Translations under genes and position numbers: made by a program
Virus record (IMG/VR): IMGVR_UViG_3300015261_000002
Coordinates: 62,001 to 126,000 of that record
Length of the DNA stretch: 64,000 nucleotides
Direction: 5' to 3' (one strand)
Origin: a virus
Shown: in pieces, positions 8,401 through 16,335 of the stretch
Layout of the letters: the number at the start of each line of letters is the position of its first letter
How positions within the stretch are numbered: position 1 is the stretch's first letter
The notes under the pieces: generated by a model
What the model was told of the DNA's origin: nothing
Databases searched by the model: none
Seen by the model: only the letters and a program-made list of their open reading frames with translations

Positions 8401-9178
8401 GGAGTTCGCTAACCAAGCGGCATTCCCAGCCACGGGTGAAAGCGGCAAGATCTACATCGCACTCAACACCAACGCGCAGTATCGTTGGTCGGGTTCGACG
8501 TACGTCGGTCTGGTGGCTTCCCCAGGTACCTCGGATGCTGTTGTGGAGGGTACCACTAACCTCTACTTCACCCAAGCACGTGTCCGTTCGACTACGCTGA
8601 CTGGCTTCAGCTTGGCATCCGCCACTGCTGTAGTAGCAGCCGATACCGTCATCACGGCGTTCGGTAAGCTGCAAGCTCAGATCAACGCGTTCGTACCAGG
8701 CTTCGCTGACGTACCGACGGATACCAACCTGTATCTGCGTAAAGGTGACCACACGTGGGTTGTCTACACGCCAGTTACTCCTGGTATCTCTGGACCTGCT
8801 GGTGGTGTGGATGGTAAGACCTACGTCTACAAGAACAACAACTGGATTGAATTCAACCAGTACGATCTGGCTATCCGAACTATTTCGGCAACCGCCACGA
8901 TCGATGCATTGGTCGATCAGTTCGTTGTTGTGACCAACACCGGTGCAACTGCAAAAACCATTACCCTGGGCGATGGACCTAAAACCCCTGCTCGGGCCAA
9001 AGTGGTGGTGATGAAGATCAACGGTGCGGCAGGTGTTATTACCTTCGCTGCTACGGGTTCGACCGTGCTGGTTTGGAACGGTGGTTCTCCACCAAGTCTG
9101 ACCGGTAGCCGTACTTACATCACCTTCACCTGGGATGGTGTTGAGTGGACGGGTGCGGCGGGTGCTGTAGTTCCTTAA
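5420..9178 (+). CDS. Modular collagen-like tail fibre
   Basis: 1252 residues. Residues 30-60 (RTAYLHEQFLNLV region) resemble the conserved attachment end of phage fibres. Then follow repeated modules: a 'LLGxWPxxQALP...GDAYxWxSDxWxLIP' unit at about 110-145 and again about 175 residues later; an 'AELDAxP...AYFxEGxLxxWNGxEWIxSGSLLG' unit, also twice; several 'SAYDxAVxxGxxGTxxxWLxxL' units; and short Gly-X-Y collagen tracts such as GPQGIQGVPGPQG and GEDGQNGNDGANG. The last about 110 residues are a different, Gly/Thr-rich beta domain. Collagen tracts and these modules are known from trimeric phage fibres, so this is almost certainly a host-binding appendage, probably trimeric. Start supported by AGGCTGAGCC before the ATG. 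Confidence 0.9.
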   Translation: MTDIIEKNDTFPSVPLLERGQDVEGGDETAPSNLQAVALTQRTAYLHEQFLNLVVNGLNVLGRITQAELDALPVEDLHKGDAYFVEGSLQAWNGAEWISSGSLLGPRGITLLGKWPDNQALPDHTLNEVGDAYVWKSDIWLLIPQPDGWVTIGLKGDEGKSAYDVAVANGETGTEVEWLAKLVGESAYQAAKRLNPTIGTEAEWLASLQGKDGEVGNIKLIGRLNSKAELDAIPTAGLDVGTAYFTEGALYIWNGTEWIDSGSLLGDRGLTLLGTWPSGQALPDPSINSVGDAYLWQSDLWILIPGGAGNDPETPVWSSLGLEGPAGQSAYEIAVEGGFQGNKAQWLTSLVGKNNYQLWLQAGHTGTLDDFLATLKSTEPGPPGVEGPARSPFEVKGTKASEAELPTPGDATEAWYVGSHLYVWVTDEAQYVDLGSVGGLSAYDLAVTDGFSGTLQQWLVSLKSTVPGPKGDRGQNLTVKGTVANAAQLGNINNPQEQDGYVTNDDGHLHILTDAVWVDVGPFRGQSTYQLWLAQGHSGSENEFLVSLKGTNGTNGTNIVVKGSVATFTALTATPAEQDVYSVRDTNTLYAYVGGGWIPLGSFKGEDGQNGNDGANGSSITIIKVLTPEDATPPDASANPGKAYVDLDKRIQLSIGGEWVDGGAVGAPGDKGAMGTGIKLRGVVAGPTYLPTNTVAEEGDGYFTANDKMLYVLTDGEWAGPFDITGLPGPQGKDGEKGDAGTSINILGAYNTLAELAAALPTGNLGDGYLVGNNLAIWTTADGGKWIDIGLVRGPQGIQGVPGPQGIGKKGDKGDKGSSWITLPAGQDAPGAGFTGNIGDWAVSESFKVYYKTADRGWVYWGQLVAGDVNSPELSVGKVVRLGNEWVPLLVDEAPNMVDGKLYVRQLVDGSTSNEGEWVELVFPPQMEEPPADGNPYMRLRLNGQLLGDWAKYTPPTLTSLGGVPTTALGVTVATLVNGTVPAGQLPSYVDDVLEFANQAAFPATGESGKIYIALNTNAQYRWSGSTYVGLVASPGTSDAVVEGTTNLYFTQARVRSTTLTGFSLASATAVVAADTVITAFGKLQAQINAFVPGFADVPTDTNLYLRKGDHTWVVYTPVTPGISGPAGGVDGKTYVYKNNNWIEFNQYDLAIRTISATATIDALVDQFVVVTNTGATAKTITLGDGPKTPARAKVVVMKINGAAGVITFAATGSTVLVWNGGSPPSLTGSRTYITFTWDGVEWTGAAGAVVP

Positions 9179-9188
9179 CCACTCAGTG

Positions 9189-9219
9189 CAGGGGATCTCC
9201 TTTCGGGGATGATCCCCTG
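9189..9219 (+). terminator. Intrinsic terminator after the fibre gene
   Basis: Stem CAGGGGATC with GATCCCCTG around a smaller internal hairpin, followed shortly by CTACTTTTTCC. Lies in the only sizeable gap of the fibre locus, between 9178 and 9249, so it probably reduces read-through into the adhesin array. Confidence 0.7.
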
Positions 9220-9248
9220 TGCTACTTTTTCCTTAAGAGGGAAGCACC

Positions 9249-10259
9249 ATGATTGAACAATTGCTCTCCACGGGAGGACAACAAACGTACATCGGCAACT
9301 CCGGCCCAGGACCTAAGGCCCTGATTGCTGGTGATGCCACACTGGGCTATTTCGGTGAAGTGACCGATACCCAGCTGTTTACGCCGGCTCAGGTTGCTGG
9401 GCAGGCTGGGTTGTACTTGGGAACGGACAACCCTACCGCTGTATCGGCCGCTAATGGAAACATGTGGCTGAAGTTTATCTGGAACGGCAAAGTAATTTAC
9501 ATCGCTAAAATGCCTTTCCGTACGAATATCTCTTGGGCTGATTTGTATGCTGCGGGATTGGTCTACGGGACTCGGGACAACGGTAAGTATCCCCAGTCAA
9601 CCGCCAAGTTCCAATACATCCAGATGCCTAAGTATGAAGGTCAGAAGTTGTGGGTATTGAAACCACGTCTTCCAACCGGTTACCCAGCAGATCCGACCAC
9701 AGGCGGCATCGTGCTTACTGGGGAATGGAACCAGTTGTTTGGTCGTACTGTTAACGATACAAACGGCGGCGTCGGTGCTCCCAAGTTTGCAAACTTTAAC
9801 TACGCCGCCACAGGGATGTCTCCATCGTCAGGTCCTGATAGTCTTGTGCAAGAGACCATCACGTCTAACATCAACCAGTGCATTGTTCGTGGTGATGGTG
9901 GTGGCGCGCAGATCCTGACTGCTGCGAGGACGATACTGAAAACGGATAAGAGTTCCGGGACACTGGCAGCTCATGGCTGGCGACCTGTATTGGAACTTAT
10001 TCCCGATACTGTGGCTAAGGACCCCTACAGCCTTTTGTATAACTCGGTTGCGCCATTCTCTCCCATTATCAATGATGTGAGACAGTGGTCGTTGGGGGCT
10101 ATCCGTCCTGCCAACCCAGGTCAGCGGAATTGGCAGTATCAGTTGCCTCAGGTCACCTACAGCTTTGCCAACCAAGCGCTGAGGCCTACGGCTATCAGAG
10201 GAACCAGCGAGTCTCCCACACTCAAGGCCTTCACCATCTCTGGGTCTTACGTCGCTTAA
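9249..10259 (+). CDS. Tail adhesin-like protein, paralogue 1 of 4
   Basis: 336 residues, AAGAGGGAAG ribosome site. Contains the core shared by the four tandem genes: GPGPKAL, GDATLGYFG, WLKFIWNGKVIYIAK, ISWADLYAAGLVYG, and near the end of the core AHGWRPVLELIP. Unlike the next three genes it lacks the FN3-like N-terminal part (the core starts about residue 20) and carries an extra 80-residue C-terminal extension rich in Pro, Asn and Gln. The family is not one I can name. Position directly after the fibre suggests a receptor-binding or decoration role. Confidence 0.8.
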   Translation: MIEQLLSTGGQQTYIGNSGPGPKALIAGDATLGYFGEVTDTQLFTPAQVAGQAGLYLGTDNPTAVSAANGNMWLKFIWNGKVIYIAKMPFRTNISWADLYAAGLVYGTRDNGKYPQSTAKFQYIQMPKYEGQKLWVLKPRLPTGYPADPTTGGIVLTGEWNQLFGRTVNDTNGGVGAPKFANFNYAATGMSPSSGPDSLVQETITSNINQCIVRGDGGGAQILTAARTILKTDKSSGTLAAHGWRPVLELIPDTVAKDPYSLLYNSVAPFSPIINDVRQWSLGAIRPANPGQRNWQYQLPQVTYSFANQALRPTAIRGTSESPTLKAFTISGSYVA

Positions 10260-10269
10260 GGAATGAAAT

Positions 10270-11220
10270 ATGGATACGGTATTAAACTGGACGAACCTGA
10301 ACGCTCCAGGTACGTTCACTACAAAGATCTACCGCGGTACTGCTCCGCTCGATCGCTCCAGCCTGGCTAACCCCATTGCAACACTGTCTGCGGGTGAGAG
10401 CACTTACACCGACACCACCACGGTTCGCGGCACGCAGTACTACTACGTGTTCGAAACCACGCTAAACGCCAACGGCGATAAGCAGAGTTCCAACAACATC
10501 CCGATCCTCGCCGCTCCTCGCAAAGGTCCAGGTCCGGTAACGGTCGCTATTGGTGACTTCACCTATGGTTACTTCGGCACCTTAACCTCGGGTGAGCTGA
10601 TCAACACCAACGACTTGCGTACTGCGGTTGGGCTGACGGTCGGCACCGTTAACCAACAGGGTCCTCTGTGGCATAAGTGGATTCGTAACGGCAAGGTGAT
10701 CTACGTCCCTAACGGACCACTCAGTGGCAACGTTAGCTGGAAGACCCTTTACGATCTGGGTCTGGTGTTTGGTGTGGATGGGCCTGGACCTTACAACGCT
10801 GGTGCTAACGTTAACCAAAGTGCGAAAATCACTATTGGTGGCGAACAGTTCCGCGTGCGTTGCATGACAGGTTTCGACGATACCCTCGCCCGCTTCCCGG
10901 TCACGCCTGCGTCTACCGAGCCAACCGAACTGTGGCCAAACGAGTGGAATGATCTTGTTTACCCACTGTCTATGTACTGCCCAGATCTCCAGCGCATGGC
11001 CAACGTCCAGCAGGCCACGGTTGCAGACCTGGGTATGGCTCTGACGGGTGTAACACTTGGCTCCATTGTTCAGGAGCGTGTGTCGGCTGTAGCGGCGTCC
11101 AACAACCTGATCCGTGGCAACACATCGGCTAACCGGACGGGTATTGCCAACCGGAACGCAGCGACCTACAACGGCCTGTCTTACGGCTGGTGGCCCGTCC
11201 TGGAACTAATGGACAGCTAA
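10270..11220 (+). CDS. FN3-plus-adhesin protein, paralogue 2 of 4
   Basis: 316 residues, TAAGGAATGAAAT before the ATG. Residues about 1-80 look like a fibronectin type III fold: a TYTDTTTVRGTQYYYVF strand pair typical of FN3 C and E strands, and a final strand ending SSNNIP. The core follows: GPGPVTVAIGD, YGYFGTL, HKWIRNGKVIYVP, VSWKTLYDLGLVFGVDGPG, and a terminal SYGWWPVLELM. 10 bases separate it from each neighbour, so it is part of one transcript. Confidence 0.8.
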   Translation: MDTVLNWTNLNAPGTFTTKIYRGTAPLDRSSLANPIATLSAGESTYTDTTTVRGTQYYYVFETTLNANGDKQSSNNIPILAAPRKGPGPVTVAIGDFTYGYFGTLTSGELINTNDLRTAVGLTVGTVNQQGPLWHKWIRNGKVIYVPNGPLSGNVSWKTLYDLGLVFGVDGPGPYNAGANVNQSAKITIGGEQFRVRCMTGFDDTLARFPVTPASTEPTELWPNEWNDLVYPLSMYCPDLQRMANVQQATVADLGMALTGVTLGSIVQERVSAVAASNNLIRGNTSANRTGIANRNAATYNGLSYGWWPVLELMDS

Positions 11221-11229
11221 GGAGTTTGT

Positions 11230-12174
11230 ATGTCAATCAAAATCGATTGGCTGCCGATGACGGCGGATGCACTGACGCTGTATTGGTCGGACTCTCCGTT
11301 TACGTGGTCTGCTCTACCCGCTACAAAGGTCGTGTTAGGCCCTACCGATGTGACCTATACCGATACCACGGTTCCGGACCGAAGTGTTCGTTATTACATG
11401 CTGGAGGCTGTTAAAGCAGGCGCTACAACGCAATACAGCCAATGCATGCAGTACGGCAACTTCTCCAAAACAGGGCCGGGTAACAACACCGTTCTGCGGG
11501 GTAATTGGAACGCTGGGTACATGGGCTTTGTCCCTACTGCTCAGATGCTTACCATTTCCCAGCTGAGAACGGCGGTGGCTGCAACAGGCGTGGGCGGTGC
11601 TCCAGCTGACAGCACGATGACAGGTTGGTACAAGTTTGTCTTCAATGGCAAAATCTTGTTCTTCCCGAACAACATCTGCTGCACACAGGGTACCGCGACT
11701 TGGTCTCAGTTGTATAACCTCGGCTTGGTCTACGGCGTTGACGGTCCTGGTGCCGCTCCCTTCAGCCTCACGGCAGTAGGCGCACAACCAAACATCCCAA
11801 CGACGGTTAACCAGAAGAAAGTGGTTACGGTGGGCAGCGACAGCTTCCTGGTGCGATTACCCAAAAACTCCACACTGGCAACCGATCAGAACGTACCTGA
11901 CCGCACAACGTTCAAGAATAGCGAATGGTGCGAACTCATGTGCTCGCTGACCGCGTCCATTCTTGCTGCTGACGTTCCATTGCTGCAACCGAACAAGTGG
12001 AGTGATATCGCAGGTGTGCCTTATCCATTGGCGGCCACGCAGCACTTCAACGGGACCAACAACTGGTCGGTGAGTAACAGCAACTGGTCTGACGTCTTCC
12101 CCCGAGCCATTACCGGTTCGGCAGCAGGCGCCTGGATTACATGGGTCCCTGTTCTCGAATACATTCCTGCTTAA
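11230..12174 (+). CDS. FN3-plus-adhesin protein, paralogue 3 of 4
   Basis: 314 residues, TAAGGAGTTTGT before the ATG. FN3-like N-terminus (VTYTDTTVPDRSVRYYMLEA), then the array core: GPGNNTVLRGNWNAGYMG, WYKFVFNGKILFFP, ATWSQLYNLGLVYGVDGPG, ending WVPVLEYIPA. The stretch between core motifs differs strongly from the other paralogues in length and composition, including two adjacent Cys (NNICCTQG), consistent with diversification of a binding surface. Confidence 0.8.
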   Translation: MSIKIDWLPMTADALTLYWSDSPFTWSALPATKVVLGPTDVTYTDTTVPDRSVRYYMLEAVKAGATTQYSQCMQYGNFSKTGPGNNTVLRGNWNAGYMGFVPTAQMLTISQLRTAVAATGVGGAPADSTMTGWYKFVFNGKILFFPNNICCTQGTATWSQLYNLGLVYGVDGPGAAPFSLTAVGAQPNIPTTVNQKKVVTVGSDSFLVRLPKNSTLATDQNVPDRTTFKNSEWCELMCSLTASILAADVPLLQPNKWSDIAGVPYPLAATQHFNGTNNWSVSNSNWSDVFPRAITGSAAGAWITWVPVLEYIPA

Positions 12175-12185
12175 CGGAGGGTTAA

Positions 12186-13088
12186 ATGCCCATCAAAATT
12201 GATTGGACCGACCCTAACACGGCGGACGACTACACGGTCTACCGGGCTAACTCGCCGATTGCCGATGGTGCACTTCCTGCATCACTGGCAGTTGTTCCGG
12301 CAGGCACGCTGACGTACACCGACAACACCGCGGTGCGCAATCAGGTGTATTACTACCGGGTGGCGTCCCGTAAGGGGTCTGATATTGCGCTGACACCTAA
12401 CAAGGTATTGGCGTACATGCCTTACACCGGCCCTGGCCCACAGGCTTTGCTACGGGGTGACTGGAACTTCGGTTACTTCGGTAAGCTGCAAATGTCCGAC
12501 TTGTTCACCACTCAAGAGTGCAAGAACTTTGTTGGAACGATCACCACGCAAACAGAAAACACCGATGCCACTATGGGTTGGCTTAAGTTTGTGTATAAAG
12601 GGAAGATTCTCTTTATTGCAAGCCAAGCGCTCTATTCTTCCATCACCTGGGAGCTGTTGTATAAAGCTGGCGTGATCTACGGTAATTTCCCAAGTGCTGA
12701 TTGGGCCCCTACCGCTAAAACCAGCTACGGTACCATTCCCCAGGCCAAAACTGTGAGCAAGGGCGATCACTCGTTTGTCATGCGAGTCCCAACCTCGCGG
12801 GCAGTGATGGCAAGTACCAGTGGTGCGGCGGCTGATCAAATTGGCGGCGAATACGATCTGATCCTTCCCTACGCGTTCCAGGTTCGCAACTACCCTGATA
12901 CGCTGGGGTTCAAACAGTTCGACGACCTGGTCAACGCCAGTTGGATTACGTTCTCCACTGATCTTCAATCCAACGTCTGTATCAACCGTGGTAGCGGTAC
13001 AAACCCAGACCTGCTCAACGTAAGTTTGGCAATTACTGCCACGCATCCCAACCACGGCTGGCGCCCTCTCTTCGAACTCGTCCTTTAA
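12186..13088 (+). CDS. FN3-plus-adhesin protein, paralogue 4 of 4
   Basis: 300 residues, ACGGAGGGTTAA before the ATG. FN3-like N-terminus (LTYTDNTAVRNQVYYYRVAS), array core GPGPQALLRGDWNFGYFG, WLKFVYKGKILFIA, ITWELLYKAGVIYG, ending NHGWRPLFEL. The shortest of the four. All four share fixed framework motifs with variable connectors, as seen in duplicated receptor-binding proteins. Confidence 0.8.
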   Translation: MPIKIDWTDPNTADDYTVYRANSPIADGALPASLAVVPAGTLTYTDNTAVRNQVYYYRVASRKGSDIALTPNKVLAYMPYTGPGPQALLRGDWNFGYFGKLQMSDLFTTQECKNFVGTITTQTENTDATMGWLKFVYKGKILFIASQALYSSITWELLYKAGVIYGNFPSADWAPTAKTSYGTIPQAKTVSKGDHSFVMRVPTSRAVMASTSGAAADQIGGEYDLILPYAFQVRNYPDTLGFKQFDDLVNASWITFSTDLQSNVCINRGSGTNPDLLNVSLAITATHPNHGWRPLFELVL

Positions 13089-13097
13089 GGAAACATC

Positions 13098-13751
13098 ATG
13101 AGTACAGTAACTCGTACCACCCGCCTGATTCATTCTGATTCGGGCGCTTACCCGATCTACTTGGCCGATATGGCCAAGTATCAACCAAACACCTGCTTCG
13201 GCCCAACGGTTGAATCGGACTTGCTTTTCGAACTGGGCTTCGAAGTGGTTCATGACACCGCTGCTCCTACCGGTGATGTGGTCACTGAAGGCGCTCCAGA
13301 GCTGCGTGAGGGCGAATGGTACCAAACCTGGGTCGTACGCTCCTTCAACGAAGTAGAGGCCGCAGGGCAGCTCCAGGACCGCAAGACGATGCTTGCTGCT
13401 CAAGCAGAGTCGCTGCGCATTGCTGCGTTCGCCAAGGGTTTCCCTTACCAGTTCGATGGTGGCAACGTCTACCACGTCCAGGTGCGCGCTTCTGACCGTG
13501 GTAACATTTCCGACCTGCGTACCATCGCCAAGGAAATGATCGCAGCCGGGGTCGAGATGACCTTCCCGTTCCGTGTGTTCGAAAACGTTTCGATCAGCCT
13601 GACTGCTCCAGAAATGGTAGCACTGGCCGACAAGACGTTCCAGCAAGTGGTTGCCGGCTACAACGTATCGTGGGCTTACAAAGACGCGATCGCTAACGCC
13701 GAGACCATGGAGGAACTCCCAGCTGCGCCTGCGGACTACTTCACGCTGTAA
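13098..13751 (+). CDS. DUF4376-like tail-fibre-associated protein
   Basis: 217 residues, TAAGGAAACATC before the ATG. The C-terminal 110 residues have the pattern of DUF4376 domains: a stretch with R/K then AAFAKGFPYQFDGG, VQVRASDRGNISDLR, and a final ATG-like helix (DKTFQQVVAGYNVSWAYKDA). Such domains are frequent in or beside phage tail-fibre assembly proteins. The N-terminal 100 residues include a WYQTW strand. Assembly chaperone or accessory to the four upstream adhesins is a reasonable inference. A terminator-like hairpin follows. Confidence 0.7.
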   Translation: MSTVTRTTRLIHSDSGAYPIYLADMAKYQPNTCFGPTVESDLLFELGFEVVHDTAAPTGDVVTEGAPELREGEWYQTWVVRSFNEVEAAGQLQDRKTMLAAQAESLRIAAFAKGFPYQFDGGNVYHVQVRASDRGNISDLRTIAKEMIAAGVEMTFPFRVFENVSISLTAPEMVALADKTFQQVVAGYNVSWAYKDAIANAETMEELPAAPADYFTL

Positions 13752-13757
13752 ACATAA

Positions 13758-13782
13758 CCCCTCCTTCTTTAGGGGAGGAGGG
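13758..13782 (+). terminator. Possible terminator
   Basis: CCCTCC and GGAGGG can pair around a 12-base loop, with an alternative CCCCT/AGGGG pairing, followed by GTATTTAAT. The stem is weaker than the others of the window and the T-run is short. Confidence 0.45.
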
Positions 13783-13815
13783 TATTTAATCTACTAATGC
13801 CAAGTGGCGGCCAAA

Positions 13816-14541
13816 ATGATAGAATGTCTATTACCGACTCCACAAGTCGTCGAGCAGCCCCCAGATTTACCAGGTGTGTTTTTATTCGATCATGAGACAC
13901 GCACCGACTTGATAAACAACAACGCCACGGTGTCACTTTCCGGGGCAACGGTAGATACGACCTATTTGATCGATGGGCACCCTACCACCAAACTGCCGAG
14001 CATAACCAGTTACTTGCTTATCACATTCCCGAATCCGCTTGAGTTAGATAATAGTGATTGGACACTTGAGTGGTCGTGCATGGCAACTGCATTTCAGGCA
14101 ACTCGTTATGACGGCGAGATGAGAGGATTGACCACAACAGGTAAAGCTTTAATCTCTCGTTGGACTGATTCTGGCTACGGCTCCCAATTACAGTCATTTG
14201 TAGGCGGCGGTGCGACAGAAGACCTGCTATGGCGAATCCCTGGCTCTAAGCAAAGTGTTGTAAACCAACTCAGACGTATGGCGCTGGTTTGCAAACAAGG
14301 TGTTGTGACTGTATTCAAAGATGGTGTTCCCCAAAAGGTAACTAACTGGAACATTGTCGGTGGATCGGGTAACCAGGTTACACGGAATAACTTCAACAAA
14401 GAAACGGTAGTGGGTAAGCTAAGTTCAATCCGACTGGGTTGGATAAGTACCACTGCACCTGCTGCTATTTCCAACGTAGGGCGTATCCGTTTTAGCGATT
14501 ATGCGCGATACATATTCCCCTACACACCTACACCGTTCTAA
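13816..14541 (+). CDS. LamG/concanavalin-like virion protein
   Basis: 241 residues from the ATG at 13816 (an in-frame GTG at 13804 is the alternative; neither has a good ribosome site). Mostly beta: DWTLEWSCMA and a terminal IRFSDYARYIFPYTP are typical of the strands of LamG-like jelly-roll domains found in phage structural and adhesion proteins. An acidic LFDHETRTDL segment starts the fold. Probably a carbohydrate- or receptor-binding part of the tail; the domain call is by pattern only. Confidence 0.65.
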   Translation: MIECLLPTPQVVEQPPDLPGVFLFDHETRTDLINNNATVSLSGATVDTTYLIDGHPTTKLPSITSYLLITFPNPLELDNSDWTLEWSCMATAFQATRYDGEMRGLTTTGKALISRWTDSGYGSQLQSFVGGGATEDLLWRIPGSKQSVVNQLRRMALVCKQGVVTVFKDGVPQKVTNWNIVGGSGNQVTRNNFNKETVVGKLSSIRLGWISTTAPAAISNVGRIRFSDYARYIFPYTPTPF

Positions 14542-14553
14542 AGGGAATTTCAC

Positions 14554-15012
14554 ATGAGTACATTTACGCGATTCAGCGCTGAAGAACAACTGCGTTATAA
14601 CAAAACCGCCAGTGTGCTTAACAACAAGGATATCTGGGACACCATACCAGGGTTTCGTTATTACATTGGTGAAGAAAACTCGACCCGGTGGGTTGACGTA
14701 GAAACAGGCTTCCAAACGGACGGTGCCACCATCCCACGTTTCTTGTGGTGGCTACTTCCTCCGATTGGTGAATACACCCAAAACACCACCCTCCACGACA
14801 AACTGTGCACCACGTACCTCATTACCGAATTGGTGAATGGTGTTGAAACTCAAGTTGCGATTACGCGCAAAGAGATCGACGCCATTCTGAAAGAGTCCAT
14901 GGATGTGAGTGAAGTCACTCCGTGGAAAAAGAAAGTCATCATGATCGGAGTCAACTTGCACCGACTGGTAAATAACCCTACCAAACCAAAGCCTGTAGCG
15001 TTAGCCGCATAG
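14554..15012 (+). CDS. DUF1353 family protein
   Basis: 152 residues. Carries the family signature: GFQTDGATIPRFLWWLLPP, then GEYTQNTTLHDKLC, where the invariant Asp, the Pro-Arg-hydrophobic run and the HD pair are all present. DUF1353 proteins are common in phages and prophages, often near tail genes; their function is not established. The C-terminal part carries a basic helix (PWKKKVIMIGVNLHRLV). AAGGGAATTTCAC precedes the start. Confidence 0.8.
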   Translation: MSTFTRFSAEEQLRYNKTASVLNNKDIWDTIPGFRYYIGEENSTRWVDVETGFQTDGATIPRFLWWLLPPIGEYTQNTTLHDKLCTTYLITELVNGVETQVAITRKEIDAILKESMDVSEVTPWKKKVIMIGVNLHRLVNNPTKPKPVALAA

Positions 15013-15036
15013 GACGTCAATACTGCGTCCGATCTT

Positions 15037-15055
15037 GGGCGGGGAAAACCCGCCC
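15037..15055 (+). terminator. GC hairpin, weak terminator candidate
   Basis: GGGCGGG, loop GAAAA, CCCGCCC: a very stable 7-bp stem between two plus-strand genes. No T-run follows on the plus strand, so it may instead affect messenger stability or processing. Confidence 0.4.
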
Positions 15056-15083
15056 CTCCTCCCACCTTTAGGACGCACTTGAA

Positions 15084-16022
15084 ATGATCGAAGCGTTGAT
15101 ATCCGCAATTAAGCAAGTTGTTAGAGACATCATTGAAAAGGCTTGGGTAAACAGTACTGCATCGGGTCAATTCAGTTTGCAGTATGCGGTGAGCCAAGTC
15201 GACAGCACCATCTATTTATTTGGCGGTCGCGTGGGTGTCTCCACGACAGGTCGGAGTACCTGCTACAAATACAGCAACAATGCATTTACTGCGATCGCGT
15301 CACTCCCCACAACGCTCGTTGCGGCGTGTTCAGCAGTCGTTGGCAGAAAGATCTACATCTTTGGTGGCGCCGGTGCAATCACAGCGGGTACCGAGAGCAA
15401 GAAAGTTTACATCTATGACATCGACGCCAATTCATTCACAACGGGTACGGACATGCCCGTTAACTGTGTTGTGGGGTCTTGTGCTGCGGTAGGCACTGAC
15501 ATTTACGTGTACGGCGGTATGAACAGCATGACGGAAACGGGTTTTCCTAAACTGTTCTACAAGTACGACACAGTCGCCAAGACTTGGACTTCGCTGCCGT
15601 ACCATGACGGCCAGGCCATGTTGTCGACGAACATCCTCAACATGGGTGGGTTGTTGTATGCGTTTGGCGGCGAGTATGCTAACGCCGGAAGTAACGAAAA
15701 CGACGTTCGGGTATTTGACCCTGTGGCGGTCTCTTGGAGCAAACCTACTGTGTCTGGGACCAAACCCCAAGTTCGCGGCGCCTGTGCAATGATCAAATAC
15801 GACGAGACTCGGTTTATCATCCAGGGAGGGCGCTCTGGTAGTGGAACGAACGTTCTTGCGGACGCATGGGTATTCGACATTGTCTCGAGGGTCTGGACTG
15901 CTTTGCCCTCGCTTACCAAACTGGCCTTCCACCGAGGAGGTTTGGTAGCGAACAACGACGTGATTGTGTTCGATGGTTACAATGGCACCAACACCACGAC
16001 GCTTGCTTACCGTTTGCAATGA
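15084..16022 (+). CDS. Kelch-repeat beta-propeller protein
   Basis: 312 residues. Five clear kelch blades are seen by their double-glycine ends: IYLFGGRVG, IYIFGGAGA, IYVYGGMNS, LYAFGGEYA and FIIQGGRSG, with a sixth degenerate one (VIVFDGYNG). Each is followed by the usual Tyr...Trp spacing (YDTVAKTWTSLP, VFDPVAVSW, VFDIVSRVWTALP). About 30 residues of helix precede the propeller and could anchor it. Kelch propellers are binding platforms; in a fibre locus the likely role is glycan or receptor binding. Ends at a convergent terminator. Confidence 0.85.
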   Translation: MIEALISAIKQVVRDIIEKAWVNSTASGQFSLQYAVSQVDSTIYLFGGRVGVSTTGRSTCYKYSNNAFTAIASLPTTLVAACSAVVGRKIYIFGGAGAITAGTESKKVYIYDIDANSFTTGTDMPVNCVVGSCAAVGTDIYVYGGMNSMTETGFPKLFYKYDTVAKTWTSLPYHDGQAMLSTNILNMGGLLYAFGGEYANAGSNENDVRVFDPVAVSWSKPTVSGTKPQVRGACAMIKYDETRFIIQGGRSGSGTNVLADAWVFDIVSRVWTALPSLTKLAFHRGGLVANNDVIVFDGYNGTNTTTLAYRLQ

Positions 16023-16044
16023 AGCAAAAAATAAAGAACAGGCT

Positions 16045-16078
16045 AACTACCCTCACCCCGCAAAGGGTGAGGGTAGTT
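16045..16078. terminator. Bidirectional terminator at convergent ends
   Basis: Perfect 14-bp stem AACTACCCTCACCC with a 6-base loop CGCAAA, between the plus gene ending at 16022 and the minus gene ending at 16087. Separates the fibre locus from the early-type block. Confidence 0.8.
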
Positions 16079-16086
16079 ATAGCTAC

Positions 16087-16281
16087 TTAGAGATTCAACT
16101 CCGCTTCGAGCCCTTCAATCACTTCTTCAAACGTACCAGTGATCTCAGGATCATCATCGAAGAACCCACACCACAGTTCCTCTACTGGATCGTACTCCAG
16201 TGTGATACCCAGCCCCTGCTTAGAGCATTCGCGGGTGATTTCACTGAGACGCTCTTCTACAGTCATTTCTACTACTGGCAT
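16087..16281 (-). CDS. Small acidic protein
   Basis: 64 residues, strongly acidic (FFDDDPEIT, FEEVIEGLEAELNL) with one central Cys and one Cys near residue 19. GGGGACAAAGC precedes the start. No family recognised; last gene of the leftward run before the convergent terminator. Confidence 0.65.
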   Translation of the reverse strand: MPVVEMTVEERLSEITRECSKQGLGITLEYDPVEELWCGFFDDDPEITGTFEEVIEGLEAELNL

Positions 16282-16335
16282 GCTTTGTCCCCTTACATAG
16301 CTGCTGGCGTTTTTATTTCAAGCGTAAGATTGTAG

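Noticed and set aside
5681-8752. A 1023-codon open frame on the minus strand inside the fibre gene
   Set aside because: It is antisense to a gene with clear fibre modules; the long opening results from regular codon use in repetitive Gly/Thr/Asp sequence. No domain and no ribosome site.
5420-9178. CRISPR-like or satellite DNA repeats
   Set aside because: Repeats are protein modules with diverged codons, not constant DNA repeats with spacers.
12450-13646. A 398-codon minus-strand frame
   Set aside because: Antisense to the adhesin array and the DUF4376-like gene, with no start signal.
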